Part shown: positions 9,203 through 19,013 of the stretch, one piece after another
How the letters are laid out: every line of letters starts with the position of its first letter
Numbering within the stretch: the stretch's first letter is position 1
Origin: Microbulbifer sp. A4B17
GTDB lineage: Bacteria; Pseudomonadota; Gammaproteobacteria; Pseudomonadales; Cellvibrionaceae
Direction: 5' to 3'
DNA: 64,000 nucleotides
Assembly (NCBI RefSeq): GCF_003076275.1
Contig: NZ_CP029064.1
Span: 4,320,001 to 4,384,000, forward strand
Notes under the pieces: generated by a model
What the model was told of the DNA's origin: nothing
Databases searched by the model: none
The model's input: the letters and a program-made list of their open reading frames with translations, nothing else
Made by a program: the position numbers and the translations under genes

Positions 9203-10585
9203 ATGTCAGCCCAAAATCCAGCGCTTTCCGGTCGTATCGTCAAGACTTTCTTTTACTATGTGCTACCTTCAATAGTCGGCTTAGTTGCAATAACAAGCGC
9301 CAACCTGATTGATGGCTTTTTTGTCGGCAACACCATAGGTACAGATGCTCTCGCTGCAATCACTCTAATGATCCCGTACTTCACCTTGTTGATAGCTATT
9401 GCCATCATGCTGGCAATAGGCGGGGCTGTGAGCGTAGGTAAAGCCATTGGTGAGAAAGATCCGAAAACAGCAAACGCGATTTTCAGCCAATCCCTTATTG
9501 CCGCTGTGGTTATTAACACTCTGCTAGCGCTGGTCAGCTTAGCCTTCAACGATCTACTTTTTGAAATACTCAATATTTCAGCCCAGGTTGCTGTATTAGC
9601 GAGGGAATATTTCGACGTCATTCGCTGGGTGTTCATTTTACAGTTAACCACAATGGTGCTGTATTATTTTGTACGTGCTGACGGCCATCCGATATTAGCC
9701 ACATGCGCATTAGTAATTGGCGCTGTTCTCAATATTATTCTCGATGCCTGGTTTATCGTTTACTTGGAACTCGGATTAGCTGGGGCAGCTTATGCCACTG
9801 CAATAGCGCAAGTTATACAATTTTTAGTATTGAGTCGTTATTTTTTTAGCAAAAAAAGAACTCTTAAGTTCGAATTACAACAAAGAAATTGGAAATTACT
9901 TTTTAACTCAGCTTATAACGGTATATCAGAGTTTATAAACGAGATATCTGTTGGTATTATTTTTTTCATTCTAAACACTTTAATGATTATGCGGCTAGGC
10001 GTAGATGGTGTAGCAGCATTTACTCTGGTCAATTACTTCATTTTCTTAAGTGTCATGCTCAGTTATGGTTTAGCAGATGCACTTCATATCGTTGTCAGTC
10101 AAAATTTTGGCGCTCAGCATTTAAATAGAGTGAAATCTTTTTTGTCAATTGCAATATTAAGCACCATCTGCTTGGGTATCATTATCGTTGCGCTGCTTGT
10201 TTTTTGGCCAGAAACTGTTCTGAGTTGGTTTACCAATGAACAAGATCAGGAAATATCCCAAGTCAGCATGCAATTGCTGCCATTGTTGCTTCCACTATTT
10301 TTAATTAACGGCACTAACATCGTCTTAACCTGTTACCTAACAGCAATACACAAACCAAAACCTTCAGCTTTAATTGCTATTAACCGCAGCTTATTATTCC
10401 CCGCCGTATTTTTGATTGCCTTTTATTATATGTTGCCCAGCTGGCACTTATTGCCAGCAGCAATAAGTGATTTGTCATTTATTGTTGCACTGCCATTAGC
10501 AGAATGGTGCACCTTTTTATTGGCCGCCTATTTTTGCTACCAATACAGGCCTACGAAGCTGAAAGTGAATCAAACTTCAGTCTAA
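9203..10585 (+). CDS. MATE family efflux transporter, probable siderophore exporter
   Basis: A 460-residue integral membrane protein with about twelve hydrophobic segments and the MATE pattern (SANLIDGFFVGNTIGTDALAA near residue 33, split here as SANLIDGFFVG and GTDALAAIT; GGAVSVGKAIGEKD near 75). MATE proteins export organic molecules using a sodium or proton gradient. Its own Fur-like box and its position directly upstream of asbA on the same strand suggest that it exports newly made siderophore. In Bacillus anthracis petrobactin is exported by an MFS protein instead, so use of a MATE carrier would be a different solution. Export function is inference from context; family membership is firm. 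Confidence 0.85.
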   Translation: MSAQNPALSGRIVKTFFYYVLPSIVGLVAITSANLIDGFFVGNTIGTDALAAITLMIPYFTLLIAIAIMLAIGGAVSVGKAIGEKDPKTANAIFSQSLIAAVVINTLLALVSLAFNDLLFEILNISAQVAVLAREYFDVIRWVFILQLTTMVLYYFVRADGHPILATCALVIGAVLNIILDAWFIVYLELGLAGAAYATAIAQVIQFLVLSRYFFSKKRTLKFELQQRNWKLLFNSAYNGISEFINEISVGIIFFILNTLMIMRLGVDGVAAFTLVNYFIFLSVMLSYGLADALHIVVSQNFGAQHLNRVKSFLSIAILSTICLGIIIVALLVFWPETVLSWFTNEQDQEISQVSMQLLPLLLPLFLINGTNIVLTCYLTAIHKPKPSALIAINRSLLFPAVFLIAFYYMLPSWHLLPAAISDLSFIVALPLAEWCTFLLAAYFCYQYRPTKLKVNQTSV

Positions 10586-10646
10586 GTAACGCCAAGTGAG
10601 ATACAGCTCTAAAACAATAGTAACAATTGTAAACTTGCTTGATGGT

Positions 10647-10665
10647 GAGAATGTGTATCATTATC
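10647..10665 (+). promoter_or_regulatory. Fur box upstream of asbA
   Basis: The sequence gagaatgtgtatcattatc matches 15 of 19 positions of the Fur consensus, with a perfect right half (atcattatc). It lies 45 bases before the asbA start codon. It would govern the whole asbA-F run, whose genes overlap or are closely spaced. Confidence 0.72.
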
Positions 10666-10710
10666 ATCTAGGCAAGTTCTTTTACTTAGTATCTCCAGGA
10701 GAATATCGTC

Positions 10711-12552
10711 ATGCCATTCACCGCAAAAGAGCTGGCGGAAAAGGCTTCTTTTCAAGCATTTGCTAATGCATATATAAGAGAAGTTGACCCCGGTGTTTGG
10801 CATACAAGCTCTGATTGGCAATTACAAACTGGTGTGGCTCTTGAAGAAGAAAATGGTTATGCGTTAGAACTTTATTTGAACGGAACTGGAGTTACACTTG
10901 CTTTAGAAGCTTCTTATCGTTCAATTGTCGGCCGACATGTATTTACTAAAAGCTACCGAAAATTAGCAAATCAATGGAATTGGCAATCCATAGATTTTAC
11001 TTCTGCGATTATGATGTTAATAGATAACATTTATGCAAAAGATAATAACCAAAACAATAAACCAAATACTCCAGCCAACAAAATAGAACTATTAAATCGT
11101 ACTTTAGAAAGTCTTCAGATCATGCAGGATTATCTTACTAAGCGACTAGATGATCCTACGCTTAATAGCTCCGATTATATTTGTTCTGAGCAGTCTCTGT
11201 TATTTGGACATTGGCTTCATCCAACACCCAAGTCACGCCAAGGCATTCACTCTTGGCAACATGAAAAGTATACGCCCGAATTGAAATCTAAATTTCAATT
11301 ACACTTTTTTGCCGTGTCAAAAGAGCTTCTGGAACAAGATTCTTTACTCGACGAGAGCGTTGAGGAAATTATCAATAATATGTTAGGGGCTGATATTGAT
11401 ATCGATATCGATAAACAGCTAATACCTGTACACCCTCTACAAGCACAGTGGCTGTTACACCAGGACTATGTTCAACATTTACAACGTGACGGACTAATTA
11501 TCGACTTAGGTCTTATGGGTAAGATGTTTACACCCACTTCTTCAGTGCGCACTCTGTACTGCAGTGAGCTTAATTATATGATTAAGCTCTCTATTCCCGT
11601 AAAAATAACTAATTCGCTACGAAAAAATATGGCTCATGAGTTAGATCCGGGTTTAAATGTTGGAAAATTGTTCTCATTAAGCAACTTCAAGCAAAAATTT
11701 CCACAGTTTGTTTTAATTGAAGATCCTGCATTTATTACTGTTAAATTACCTAATATGCAGGAAACAGGCTTTGAAACTATTATACGGAAAAATCCATTCA
11801 GTAAAGATACAAACAGCTTAGAACTACCCACAGTTTCAATCGCAGCATTAGTACAAGACCCTATTTTATCCGGCACTCAGTCTAAATTAGCCCAGCAAGT
11901 TTTAAGTTTGGCTTCCAAGCAGGGCATTAGTGTAGAGGAAGCAGCATTAAAATGGTTTAATTGTTATTGGCAATGTGCAATTGAACCAACAATTAGACTT
12001 TACGATAGTCAAGGTATTGGTTTAGAGGCTCACCAACAAAATTCTCTATTAACTATTTATGATGACTGTCCAATTAGATACTATTATCGAGACAATCAAG
12101 GTTTCTACTTGTCAGAAAAAATGCAGGATGAGTTGCTCGAAGCTGTACCTGAGCTAAGGAATAATCCTGACTTATTTTATCCTGACAATATGATTGCAGA
12201 TCGGTTTGGATACTATCTTTTTGTCAATCAGTTATTCTCAATTATTGGCCGTATGGGACAAGATGGCCTTATTGATGAGAATAAACTATTACAACTAAGT
12301 TACAGCAAGCTTAATTTTCTAAATTCTAAGGTGCTGACAGGCGTCGGCATAAATTTTATAAACAGATTATTTAATAATTCTAGCATTCCCTGCAAAGGAA
12401 ACCTTCTGACTCGCGTTGAAGATGTTGATGAGCTGGAAGCAGAAAAAGAATTAGCTGTTTATACTAATATACGAAATCCTTTTTTTGACCTGTATCAAGA
12501 AAGCTTGCCTATCCATAAGCAAGTTAACGAGGTGACTCTTGCTCACAGTTAA
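10711..12552 (+). CDS. asbA: petrobactin biosynthesis NIS synthetase AsbA
   Basis: A 613-residue IucA/IucC-family synthetase, close to the usual length of AsbA. Visible family motifs are GHWLHPTPKSRQG (ATP/citrate binding region, near residue 170), HPLQAQW (near 247) and GLEAHQQNSLL (near 435), with C-terminal FhuF-like segment. AsbA adenylates citrate and condenses it with a polyamine, spermidine in the known petrobactin pathway. It is the first of a run asbA-asbB-asbC-asbDE-asbF, each overlapping or adjacent to the next, under a Fur-like box. The start follows tatctccaggagaatatcgtc, split as CAGGAG then ATG nine bases later. Identity rests on the complete gene order, especially asbF. Confidence 0.9.
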   Translation: MPFTAKELAEKASFQAFANAYIREVDPGVWHTSSDWQLQTGVALEEENGYALELYLNGTGVTLALEASYRSIVGRHVFTKSYRKLANQWNWQSIDFTSAIMMLIDNIYAKDNNQNNKPNTPANKIELLNRTLESLQIMQDYLTKRLDDPTLNSSDYICSEQSLLFGHWLHPTPKSRQGIHSWQHEKYTPELKSKFQLHFFAVSKELLEQDSLLDESVEEIINNMLGADIDIDIDKQLIPVHPLQAQWLLHQDYVQHLQRDGLIIDLGLMGKMFTPTSSVRTLYCSELNYMIKLSIPVKITNSLRKNMAHELDPGLNVGKLFSLSNFKQKFPQFVLIEDPAFITVKLPNMQETGFETIIRKNPFSKDTNSLELPTVSIAALVQDPILSGTQSKLAQQVLSLASKQGISVEEAALKWFNCYWQCAIEPTIRLYDSQGIGLEAHQQNSLLTIYDDCPIRYYYRDNQGFYLSEKMQDELLEAVPELRNNPDLFYPDNMIADRFGYYLFVNQLFSIIGRMGQDGLIDENKLLQLSYSKLNFLNSKVLTGVGINFINRLFNNSSIPCKGNLLTRVEDVDELEAEKELAVYTNIRNPFFDLYQESLPIHKQVNEVTLAHS

Positions 12553-14458
12553 CCCACAGCAGTATTTATCTCAACAAGGCCCAGAAATCTCTCTTAATGA
12601 AAATTCTGACAGCCATTTAGCTGAAGAGAAAAGAGTGATTCGCCAGCTCCTGGAAGCATTATTGTTCGAGCATCTTTGTGATTACTCTTATCACGATGGT
12701 TTTTTCTATTTTACATTAGGAAGATCTTTTTATCGGGCTTCAGGAAGGATTTCTGGTTTTAGTCGAATTAGAATCAATGCAGAAGAAATGTTTTTTTCTC
12801 AAAGATATGGAAAGCATGCAGATACAAAACTTCAGGCACAATGGATAAAAGATATATCTCAAGGTATTGATTGGCAACCAATAACACTAAATGCCCTTGT
12901 TGAGGACTTGCCTGCTTCAGTAGCAGTAAAGAAAAAGCTGACAATTGAGCTTGAACAAACTGTAAAGCTTTGCCAGTGGAACAATAAGCATTTAAACCGT
13001 CATATAAGCCGTCGTGAATTAACATATACCCAGTTAGAGTCTGCAATTGATGAAGGGCACCCTTATCATCCATGCTTCAAGGCACGAACTGGGTTTAGCG
13101 AGCTTGATCATAAACTTTATGGTCCAGAGTTTGGCAATAATTTTCAACTACATTGGTTGGCGATTAGACGGTGCTATTTGAAGCGTCGATTTAACTCTGT
13201 AACTGAAAAAATATTTTGGGAAGCTGAGCTTGGCGAACAATGTTACCAGCAGTTAAATACAAAAATTAAAAATCTAACTTCCGATAGTGCTGCATTTTCA
13301 TTGATGCCCATCCATCCATGGCAGTGGAAGTTCTTAAAAGATAAACTTGAACCCGCTATTGCTGACGGACAAGTATTTTACCTTGGAGAGGCTGGCGATC
13401 AATATCAAGCCAGCATTTCAATTCGTACATTATTAAATATTAGCCATCCTGAAAAAGCTAATATAAAACTACCTCTGAATATAATTAATACTTCTTCACT
13501 ACGCACTATAGAAAGCCACACCATTTGTACTGCGCCTGCTATATCAAACTGGTTAATACAAATTCTAGAGTCGGATAACTACCTGAAGCAAAATATGATT
13601 TTGCTGGCGGAGTACGCCGGAATAAGGCCTACAAACGATGGCACTGAACACCAAGCATGGATTGAGAATCTTGATGGTCAATTGGGTGTAATTTTTCGAC
13701 AGAGCCTGCACTCATACTGTGATGAGAAAAATGTAATACCTTTTGTAGCCCTAAGTATAATAGAACAAGATGGCAGCCCTTTTATCGAGCCCTGGATTGC
13801 CGAATATGGTTGTTATAGTTGGCTGGAGAATCTGCTCGAAAAGGTGGTTATTCCCATATGGCACTTACTAGTTCATCATGGTATTGCAATTGAGGCGCAC
13901 GGGCAAAATATCTTATTGCAACATAAAGATGGTTGGCCTGAAAAAGTCATAGTGCGCGATTTTCATGAAAGTATGGAGTACGTTCACAGTTACTTAGCAC
14001 AACCGGAATTAGCACCTACTTTTACTGACTTCGAGGAAGAATATAGTTTTGGCGCGCCAAACCAATATTATTGGATGGAGAGTGTCGAAGCTTTGCGCGA
14101 ACTTTTAGTAGATACATTATTGGTTTTTAATTTATCTGACCTGGCTGTATTACTTGAAGATTACTACCAGTTTCCAGAAAGTGAATTCTGGAAATCAGTT
14201 TATCAGAGATTTAGGAAATATCAGCAATCAAACTTAACTGATCAAAAGCGTATAGCCCAAATCGATTTATTCCAGCCGGAAATTAAAACCGAATCACTAT
14301 TGGATAAGAAATTTCGCGGGAATCGTGAAACAGAATTTCATCATCAAATAAGAAATCCGTTAGCAGACGCTGCTCTGCATGATGCCCAAAAGGAAACCTC
14401 AAAGACATCAATATCAGTGCCAGCAGTACCAGGAAAATCCTATGCTTACAATAAATGA
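12539..14458 (+). CDS. asbB: petrobactin biosynthesis NIS synthetase AsbB
   Basis: Second IucA/IucC-family synthetase, 639 residues. Motifs seen are DEGHPYHPCFKARTGFS (near residue 173), MPIHPWQWKF (near 258) and IEAHGQNILL (near 454). In petrobactin synthesis AsbB adds the second amine or dihydroxybenzoyl-polyamine arm to the citrate core. The best start is a TTG at 12539, overlapping asbA by 14 bases and preceded by GAGGTG; no ATG or GTG lies at a suitable place downstream. Translational coupling to asbA is likely. The product of the two synthetases with the local amine supply is discussed in the findings. Confidence 0.9.
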   Translation: MLTVNPQQYLSQQGPEISLNENSDSHLAEEKRVIRQLLEALLFEHLCDYSYHDGFFYFTLGRSFYRASGRISGFSRIRINAEEMFFSQRYGKHADTKLQAQWIKDISQGIDWQPITLNALVEDLPASVAVKKKLTIELEQTVKLCQWNNKHLNRHISRRELTYTQLESAIDEGHPYHPCFKARTGFSELDHKLYGPEFGNNFQLHWLAIRRCYLKRRFNSVTEKIFWEAELGEQCYQQLNTKIKNLTSDSAAFSLMPIHPWQWKFLKDKLEPAIADGQVFYLGEAGDQYQASISIRTLLNISHPEKANIKLPLNIINTSSLRTIESHTICTAPAISNWLIQILESDNYLKQNMILLAEYAGIRPTNDGTEHQAWIENLDGQLGVIFRQSLHSYCDEKNVIPFVALSIIEQDGSPFIEPWIAEYGCYSWLENLLEKVVIPIWHLLVHHGIAIEAHGQNILLQHKDGWPEKVIVRDFHESMEYVHSYLAQPELAPTFTDFEEEYSFGAPNQYYWMESVEALRELLVDTLLVFNLSDLAVLLEDYYQFPESEFWKSVYQRFRKYQQSNLTDQKRIAQIDLFQPEIKTESLLDKKFRGNRETEFHHQIRNPLADAALHDAQKETSKTSISVPAVPGKSYAYNK

Positions 14459-15749
14459 TAAGTTTTATAGTAAAGAAGACTTTAACGAGCAAAAGCAGTC
14501 CTATGTCTCAATAAATACTATTAACCAGAGTAACGCTGTTGCGGTATGTGTTGAAGATAATTTTATTTGGCTGACTCTATGTTATTACTTAAAGTCAAAG
14601 AAAATATCTGCCATGCCTATCCACCCCAGTGTTCCGAAGGATACTGCAAAGCGTATGGCAGAAAAGGCTGGCTGCGAATTGCTGATTTATGGTGACTTAA
14701 CAGGATTAATCGAGCTATCGACAACTAATTTGAATAAATCTGAAGCAGGTATTATTCAAATGAGCTCTGGTACCACAGGTGAGCCAAAATGCATATTACG
14801 AAGCTGGGCGGATATTGATATTGAGATAAAGAGTTATTGCCAAGCTTTCAGCGAGCCAGATAGCATGACTCCAGTTATCGCCTGTCCCGTTACCCATTCA
14901 TATGGATTAATTTGTGGCGTAATGGTTGCTCTGAATCGGGGTCAGTCGCCACTGATAATTAGTAATATCAATCCTAAATACCTTATCAAGAAGCTGCAGA
15001 GTTGTCAGCGCCCGCTTTTGTATTCTTCTCCGGTAATGTTGCAGGGATTATTACGTTTATGGCCGGCCAATAGCAAACTATTTGCTGCCATGACTTCAGG
15101 TTCCACTATGCCACAACAGGTATTTGAGCAAATTCAGGCACGTGTAGAAAACTTATATCAACAGTATGGATGCTCTGAAGCGGGCTGTATTAGTATAGGA
15201 CAAGATTTATCTGCTGCTAACGATCAGGGAAAGCCATTACCTCATGTCGAAATTACCTGTGGTAATCTCGACAATAAACAGCAAGAAATAGTTGCTTATG
15301 TAAAAACTGCATCAGGAACTAAAACTGTTAAAACACAGGATGTCGGCTATTTGAGTGAAAATGGTCGACTGCATTTTCTTGCACGAATGGATGACACTAT
15401 CATCGTATCAGGCCTAAATGTATATCCTGCAGAAGTAGAAGATATCATACTTGAACACCCACAAGTTAATGATGTAGTGGTATTTAAGATAGATGATCAA
15501 TTTGCAGGCCAACGAGTTTGCCTACAGTATGTCGCTTCCCCAGCAATAAACCCCGCTGAACTACGTCAATGGTGCAGTCAACACTTAGCACTGTTTCAAG
15601 TACCGCAAATATTACAGCCGGTCGATGAGATAATGCGAATGGCTAACAGTAAAGTGAACCGTAAGCTGATTGCGCTGAACTATCAACAGAACATACTGAC
15701 CAGAACAAATAAAAGTAGTGAAGGAAAACAAGCTGAAAGAGCCAACTAG
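14442..15749 (+). CDS. asbC: 3,4-dihydroxybenzoate-AMP ligase AsbC
   Basis: A 435-residue adenylate-forming enzyme. It shows the phosphate-binding motif QMSSGTTGEPK (near residue 106), a YQQYGCSEAGC motif (near 240) and the C-terminal domain hinge around MDDTIIVSGLNVYPAEVED, split as MDDTIIVSGLN and YPAEVED. AsbC activates 3,4-dihydroxybenzoate and loads it onto the carrier AsbD. The ATG at 14442 has AGGAA about seven bases upstream and overlaps asbB by 17 bases; an in-frame ATG at 14379 would add 21 residues rich in Gln and is less likely. Substrate assignment rests on the neighbouring asbF dehydratase. Confidence 0.88.
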   Translation: MLTINDKFYSKEDFNEQKQSYVSINTINQSNAVAVCVEDNFIWLTLCYYLKSKKISAMPIHPSVPKDTAKRMAEKAGCELLIYGDLTGLIELSTTNLNKSEAGIIQMSSGTTGEPKCILRSWADIDIEIKSYCQAFSEPDSMTPVIACPVTHSYGLICGVMVALNRGQSPLIISNINPKYLIKKLQSCQRPLLYSSPVMLQGLLRLWPANSKLFAAMTSGSTMPQQVFEQIQARVENLYQQYGCSEAGCISIGQDLSAANDQGKPLPHVEITCGNLDNKQQEIVAYVKTASGTKTVKTQDVGYLSENGRLHFLARMDDTIIVSGLNVYPAEVEDIILEHPQVNDVVVFKIDDQFAGQRVCLQYVASPAINPAELRQWCSQHLALFQVPQILQPVDEIMRMANSKVNRKLIALNYQQNILTRTNKSSEGKQAERAN

Positions 15750-15792
15750 TAAGTAGGGGCTATCTATTGAGTAAACAAATAAAATATTAATT

Positions 15793-17169
15793 ATGCAAAA
15801 GACTGAAATAGTAGATTCGATTCAGAGCATACTTACTAATGAGTTGAATCTAACACATATAGAAGATATTCAGCTTCACTCCAAGCTAAATGAAGATTTA
15901 TATCTTGACTCCGTACTGATCCTGCAAGTACTTATTAGCTTGGAATTAAAGCTGGGAATTGATATACCCGATGAAGCCTTAAACTTGAAGGATTTTGATA
16001 CAGTCGATAGCTTTAGTGAGTTTATATTAGGCCGGGTTAACTATAAGGGTGAGAATGGCGCTTCTCCCAAGTATACAGATCCTCAAGAGAAATCAGGAGT
16101 CGAAATAGCCCCAGCAGAACAAACTGGAGAGCAGACAGAAGAATTTGAGGATATTAAAGTACATTGTTTTGTGAGTTGTCTATGCGAGTGTATCAAAGCA
16201 AATGATCACGTTGACCATAGACCATTTTATTTTGGTGTATGGGACGCCGATGTTGTAGTTGATAATGATTATTGTATCAACTATCACGCTGAGAATTTGA
16301 ACCATGACTTCTTTCGACACTGGTTCGAGAAAATTTATGGTGTCGAGGTAAAGTCCTGGTACAACCAAGGCTTATCCAAAAGCGATAATATTAATACATT
16401 ACTAACATTACTAGACAATAAATCTGCCAGTCAGAACATAATGGTAATGCTAGATATGTATAGGTTGCCAGAACGCGAAAATAAGTTTAACCAGAATCCA
16501 TTCCCTCACTACGTAATGCTGGAAAATAGTCAAGATCCAGAAATGTTATTTATGTGGGATCCTGATTTTCGTTGGGAAGGAAAGCAAAATAAAAAACAAG
16601 TATTACACGCAATTGAGTCGGACGCTGTTGCTGGCGGTTATATCTTTGATAGCAGCCAAATTAAACTAAGCTCCAACCAGTCAATCCATGACTATTTTAT
16701 TGCCTGTTTGAACTTAAAAAATAATCCGATGACGGATGCCGTGCGACAAATTGTCACGGCACATTTAACGCCTGAAAGTCAGCTATGCCCCTCTAATTTG
16801 AGCCGTGCTCTCACTCAACTTCCCGTATTGGCTATTCGAAAATATGCCTACGAACATGGCTTGGCATATTTTATGTTGCAGCTGAATTTGGATTTTGATG
16901 AATTTGAAACATGGTGCGACATTATTGAAGAGTTAGTTTCCACCTATAAGCAGATTCAATTTCGCTCTATGAAAATTGCGAATTACGCTACTGAAGGAAA
17001 CTATCCATCCGAATCATCGACAGATATTAAAACAGAAATCATGCAGCTACTGGATCAACAAGATCAGCGAGAATTTAAAATCAAACGTCAGCTACATACA
17101 TTATTTCAACAATGGCAAAACCATGTAGCTATTACTAATAAAGAACGTTCCAATGAGGTGTGCATATGA
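15793..17169 (+). CDS. asbDE: fused aryl carrier protein AsbD and petrobactin synthase AsbE
   Basis: A single 458-residue frame joins two proteins that are separate in Bacillus (about 91 and 327 residues). Residues 1 to about 82 form an acyl-carrier domain, with the phosphopantetheine serine in YLDSVLIL (S40). A Gly/Glu/Gln-rich linker spans about 84-115. The rest resembles AsbE, which transfers dihydroxybenzoate from the carrier to spermidine or to the citrate conjugate. The frame is open throughout, with no frameshift signature, so the fusion looks real. It starts 43 bases after asbC and its TGA overlaps the asbF ATG (ATGA). Fusion should tether carrier and transferase one to one. Confidence 0.86.
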   Translation: MQKTEIVDSIQSILTNELNLTHIEDIQLHSKLNEDLYLDSVLILQVLISLELKLGIDIPDEALNLKDFDTVDSFSEFILGRVNYKGENGASPKYTDPQEKSGVEIAPAEQTGEQTEEFEDIKVHCFVSCLCECIKANDHVDHRPFYFGVWDADVVVDNDYCINYHAENLNHDFFRHWFEKIYGVEVKSWYNQGLSKSDNINTLLTLLDNKSASQNIMVMLDMYRLPERENKFNQNPFPHYVMLENSQDPEMLFMWDPDFRWEGKQNKKQVLHAIESDAVAGGYIFDSSQIKLSSNQSIHDYFIACLNLKNNPMTDAVRQIVTAHLTPESQLCPSNLSRALTQLPVLAIRKYAYEHGLAYFMLQLNLDFDEFETWCDIIEELVSTYKQIQFRSMKIANYATEGNYPSESSTDIKTEIMQLLDQQDQREFKIKRQLHTLFQQWQNHVAITNKERSNEVCI

Positions 17170-18014
17170 TTTTATCTATCTGTACAATCTCTTTTCGCCA
17201 TCAACTGGTTTCAATTGATCATTTGGCAAAGTGGGCGAAGCATAATCATTTTCAGGGTATTGAATTGTGGGGAACTCACGCAAAAAATCTCGCCTCTCAA
17301 CCAGAATATAATAAAGATTGGTTGGCGGACTACGGCCTAAAAATCACGATGTTAAGTGATTATTTAGCGCTATATGCCACTGAAGCAGAGTTACATAAAC
17401 AAGTAGAACATTTATGTTACTTAGCAAAACATTGGGGCGCTAAGAAAATTAGGACTTTTGCCGGCTCCGAAGCAAGCGCAAACACATCTGAGCATGGCTT
17501 TGCACGATTAACAAAGACGTTGCGCAAGGTCTGTCATTGGATGTCCCGACATGACCTCAATTTGATTATTGAAACACATCCCAATACATATGCGGATTCC
17601 GTCCCAGCAACAAAGCATTTATTACAGAGCGTTGCTTGTGACAATCTTCAAATCAATTTTGACGTACTCCATGTCTGGGAATCAAAAACTGAAGTGATCC
17701 CAGCTTTTGAGGCTTTAAAAGATAATATTAATCATATCCACTTAAAGAATGTAAGTTCTGCAGAATTCCTGAATGTGTTCTCGCCTGCTAATGTATATTC
17801 TGCTTCTGGCTCGCGGGAAGGTATTGTCCCGCTGTTTGATGGCGCTGTTAATTATCAGGAATTCGTAAGTCATATTAGTCAACATCCAGACAAGAGAGTC
17901 CGCAACATTGAAGCTTCACTGGAATGGTTTGGTGATGACTGTAAAGAAACACTAGCTAGAGATAGATACCTAATTCAACAACTTCAGCAGTGTCGCGAAC
18001 CACTAGCCATTTAG
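17166..18014 (+). CDS. asbF: 3-dehydroshikimate dehydratase AsbF
   Basis: A 282-residue TIM-barrel enzyme that converts 3-dehydroshikimate to 3,4-dihydroxybenzoate. The match to AsbF is strong: SICTISFRHQL at the N-terminus, FQGIELWGTHAKNL, IIETHPNTYAD, INFDVLHVWES, HLKNVSSAEFLNVF and ASLEWFG at the end. Metal ligands of the family (Glu, Asp, His, Glu) fall in these motifs. The ATG at 17166 overlaps the stop of asbDE by four bases and has GAGGTG upstream; a GTG at 17160 is an alternative. This gene is the most diagnostic evidence for a petrobactin-type catecholate siderophore. Confidence 0.93.
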   Translation: MILSICTISFRHQLVSIDHLAKWAKHNHFQGIELWGTHAKNLASQPEYNKDWLADYGLKITMLSDYLALYATEAELHKQVEHLCYLAKHWGAKKIRTFAGSEASANTSEHGFARLTKTLRKVCHWMSRHDLNLIIETHPNTYADSVPATKHLLQSVACDNLQINFDVLHVWESKTEVIPAFEALKDNINHIHLKNVSSAEFLNVFSPANVYSASGSREGIVPLFDGAVNYQEFVSHISQHPDKRVRNIEASLEWFGDDCKETLARDRYLIQQLQQCREPLAI

Positions 18015-18018
18015 TAAA

Positions 18019-18056
18019 TTGGGTCTGCTAATTTCTAGGAAATCTGGCAGACCCAA
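18019..18056. terminator. bidirectional hairpin between asbF and aguB
   Basis: A 10-bp perfect outer stem (ttgggtctgc / gcagacccaa) encloses an inner 5-bp stem (atttc / gaaat). It lies in the 53 bases between the convergent asbF and aguB genes. It lacks a long T tract in either direction but its position suits a shared terminator. Confidence 0.6.
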
Positions 18057-18067
18057 GCTATCAACTC

Positions 18068-18955
18068 TTAATCACGGTAAATTTTCGTTAAGTCTTGGTA
18101 ATGATCGACACGTCTATCTCGCAAGTATGGCCAAATACGGCGTACTTGTTCACTTTTCTCCATATCTATATTCGCAATTAGTATCTCACCATCACTTTCA
18201 CTTGCACAGACAAGTAGCTCGCCTTGTGGACCGCAGATAAAGCTATTACCCCAGAAATCAATGCCGGCAGAACTTCCACTGGAATCACTTTCATGGCCCA
18301 CACGATTACAACTAATAACTGGTACGCCATTCGCTACCGCGTGGGACCTTTGTACAATTTTCCAGGCTTCAAGTTGTCGTTGCTGCTCAGCCGCATCATC
18401 GCGCGGGTCCCATCCAATTGCGGTTGGGTAAATCAGTAATTCTGCTCCAGCCATTGCCATCAGTCGGGCGGCTTCAGGAAACCATTGATCCCAACAAACC
18501 AATATGCCCAACTTGCCAATACTCGTCTCTATAACTTCAAAGCCCAAATCACCAGGCGTGAAATAAAATTTTTCGTAAAATCCCGGATCGTCCGGAATAT
18601 GCATTTTTCGATACTTTCCGGCAATAGAGCCATCTTTATCCAATACCACTGCAGTATTGTGATAAATACCTGCAGCACGCTTTTCAAATAGAGAAGTCAC
18701 TATGACCACGCCGAGTTCTTTTGCAAGCTGTCCAAAATAATCCGTACTGGGTCCAGGGATCGTCTCAGCTAAATCGAATAAACTTACATCTTCTGACTGA
18801 CAAAAATACAGGCTACGATGCAACTCCTGCAGCACTACTAAATCAGCGCCTTCACTCGCTGCGGCACGTATTCCCTGAGTTGACCTATCAATATTTTGTT
18901 GGCAATCAACAGTGTTATTTTGCTGAACAAGTGCCACTTTAACTATGTTACTCAT
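18068..18955 (-). CDS. aguB: N-carbamoylputrescine amidase
   Basis: A 295-residue nitrilase-superfamily enzyme with the full catalytic triad: Glu in VLQELH (E44), Lys in KYRKMHIP (K117) and Cys in ILVCWDQWFPEAAR (C154). The sequence around the nucleophile and the HIPDDPGFYEKFYF segment are typical of AguB, which hydrolyses N-carbamoylputrescine to putrescine, carbon dioxide and ammonia. It is the second gene of an aguA-aguB transcription unit, 58 bases after aguA, and so falls under the Fur-like palindrome at 20110-20128. Together with speA it supplies putrescine to the siderophore locus. Confidence 0.93.
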   Translation of the reverse strand: MSNIVKVALVQQNNTVDCQQNIDRSTQGIRAAASEGADLVVLQELHRSLYFCQSEDVSLFDLAETIPGPSTDYFGQLAKELGVVIVTSLFEKRAAGIYHNTAVVLDKDGSIAGKYRKMHIPDDPGFYEKFYFTPGDLGFEVIETSIGKLGILVCWDQWFPEAARLMAMAGAELLIYPTAIGWDPRDDAAEQQRQLEAWKIVQRSHAVANGVPVISCNRVGHESDSSGSSAGIDFWGNSFICGPQGELLVCASESDGEILIANIDMEKSEQVRRIWPYLRDRRVDHYQDLTKIYRD

Positions 18956-19013
18956 TAATAAATTCGCTAGATTATTTAATTTTAGATTAGATGCAATAAA
19001 TTATTTTTAACGC

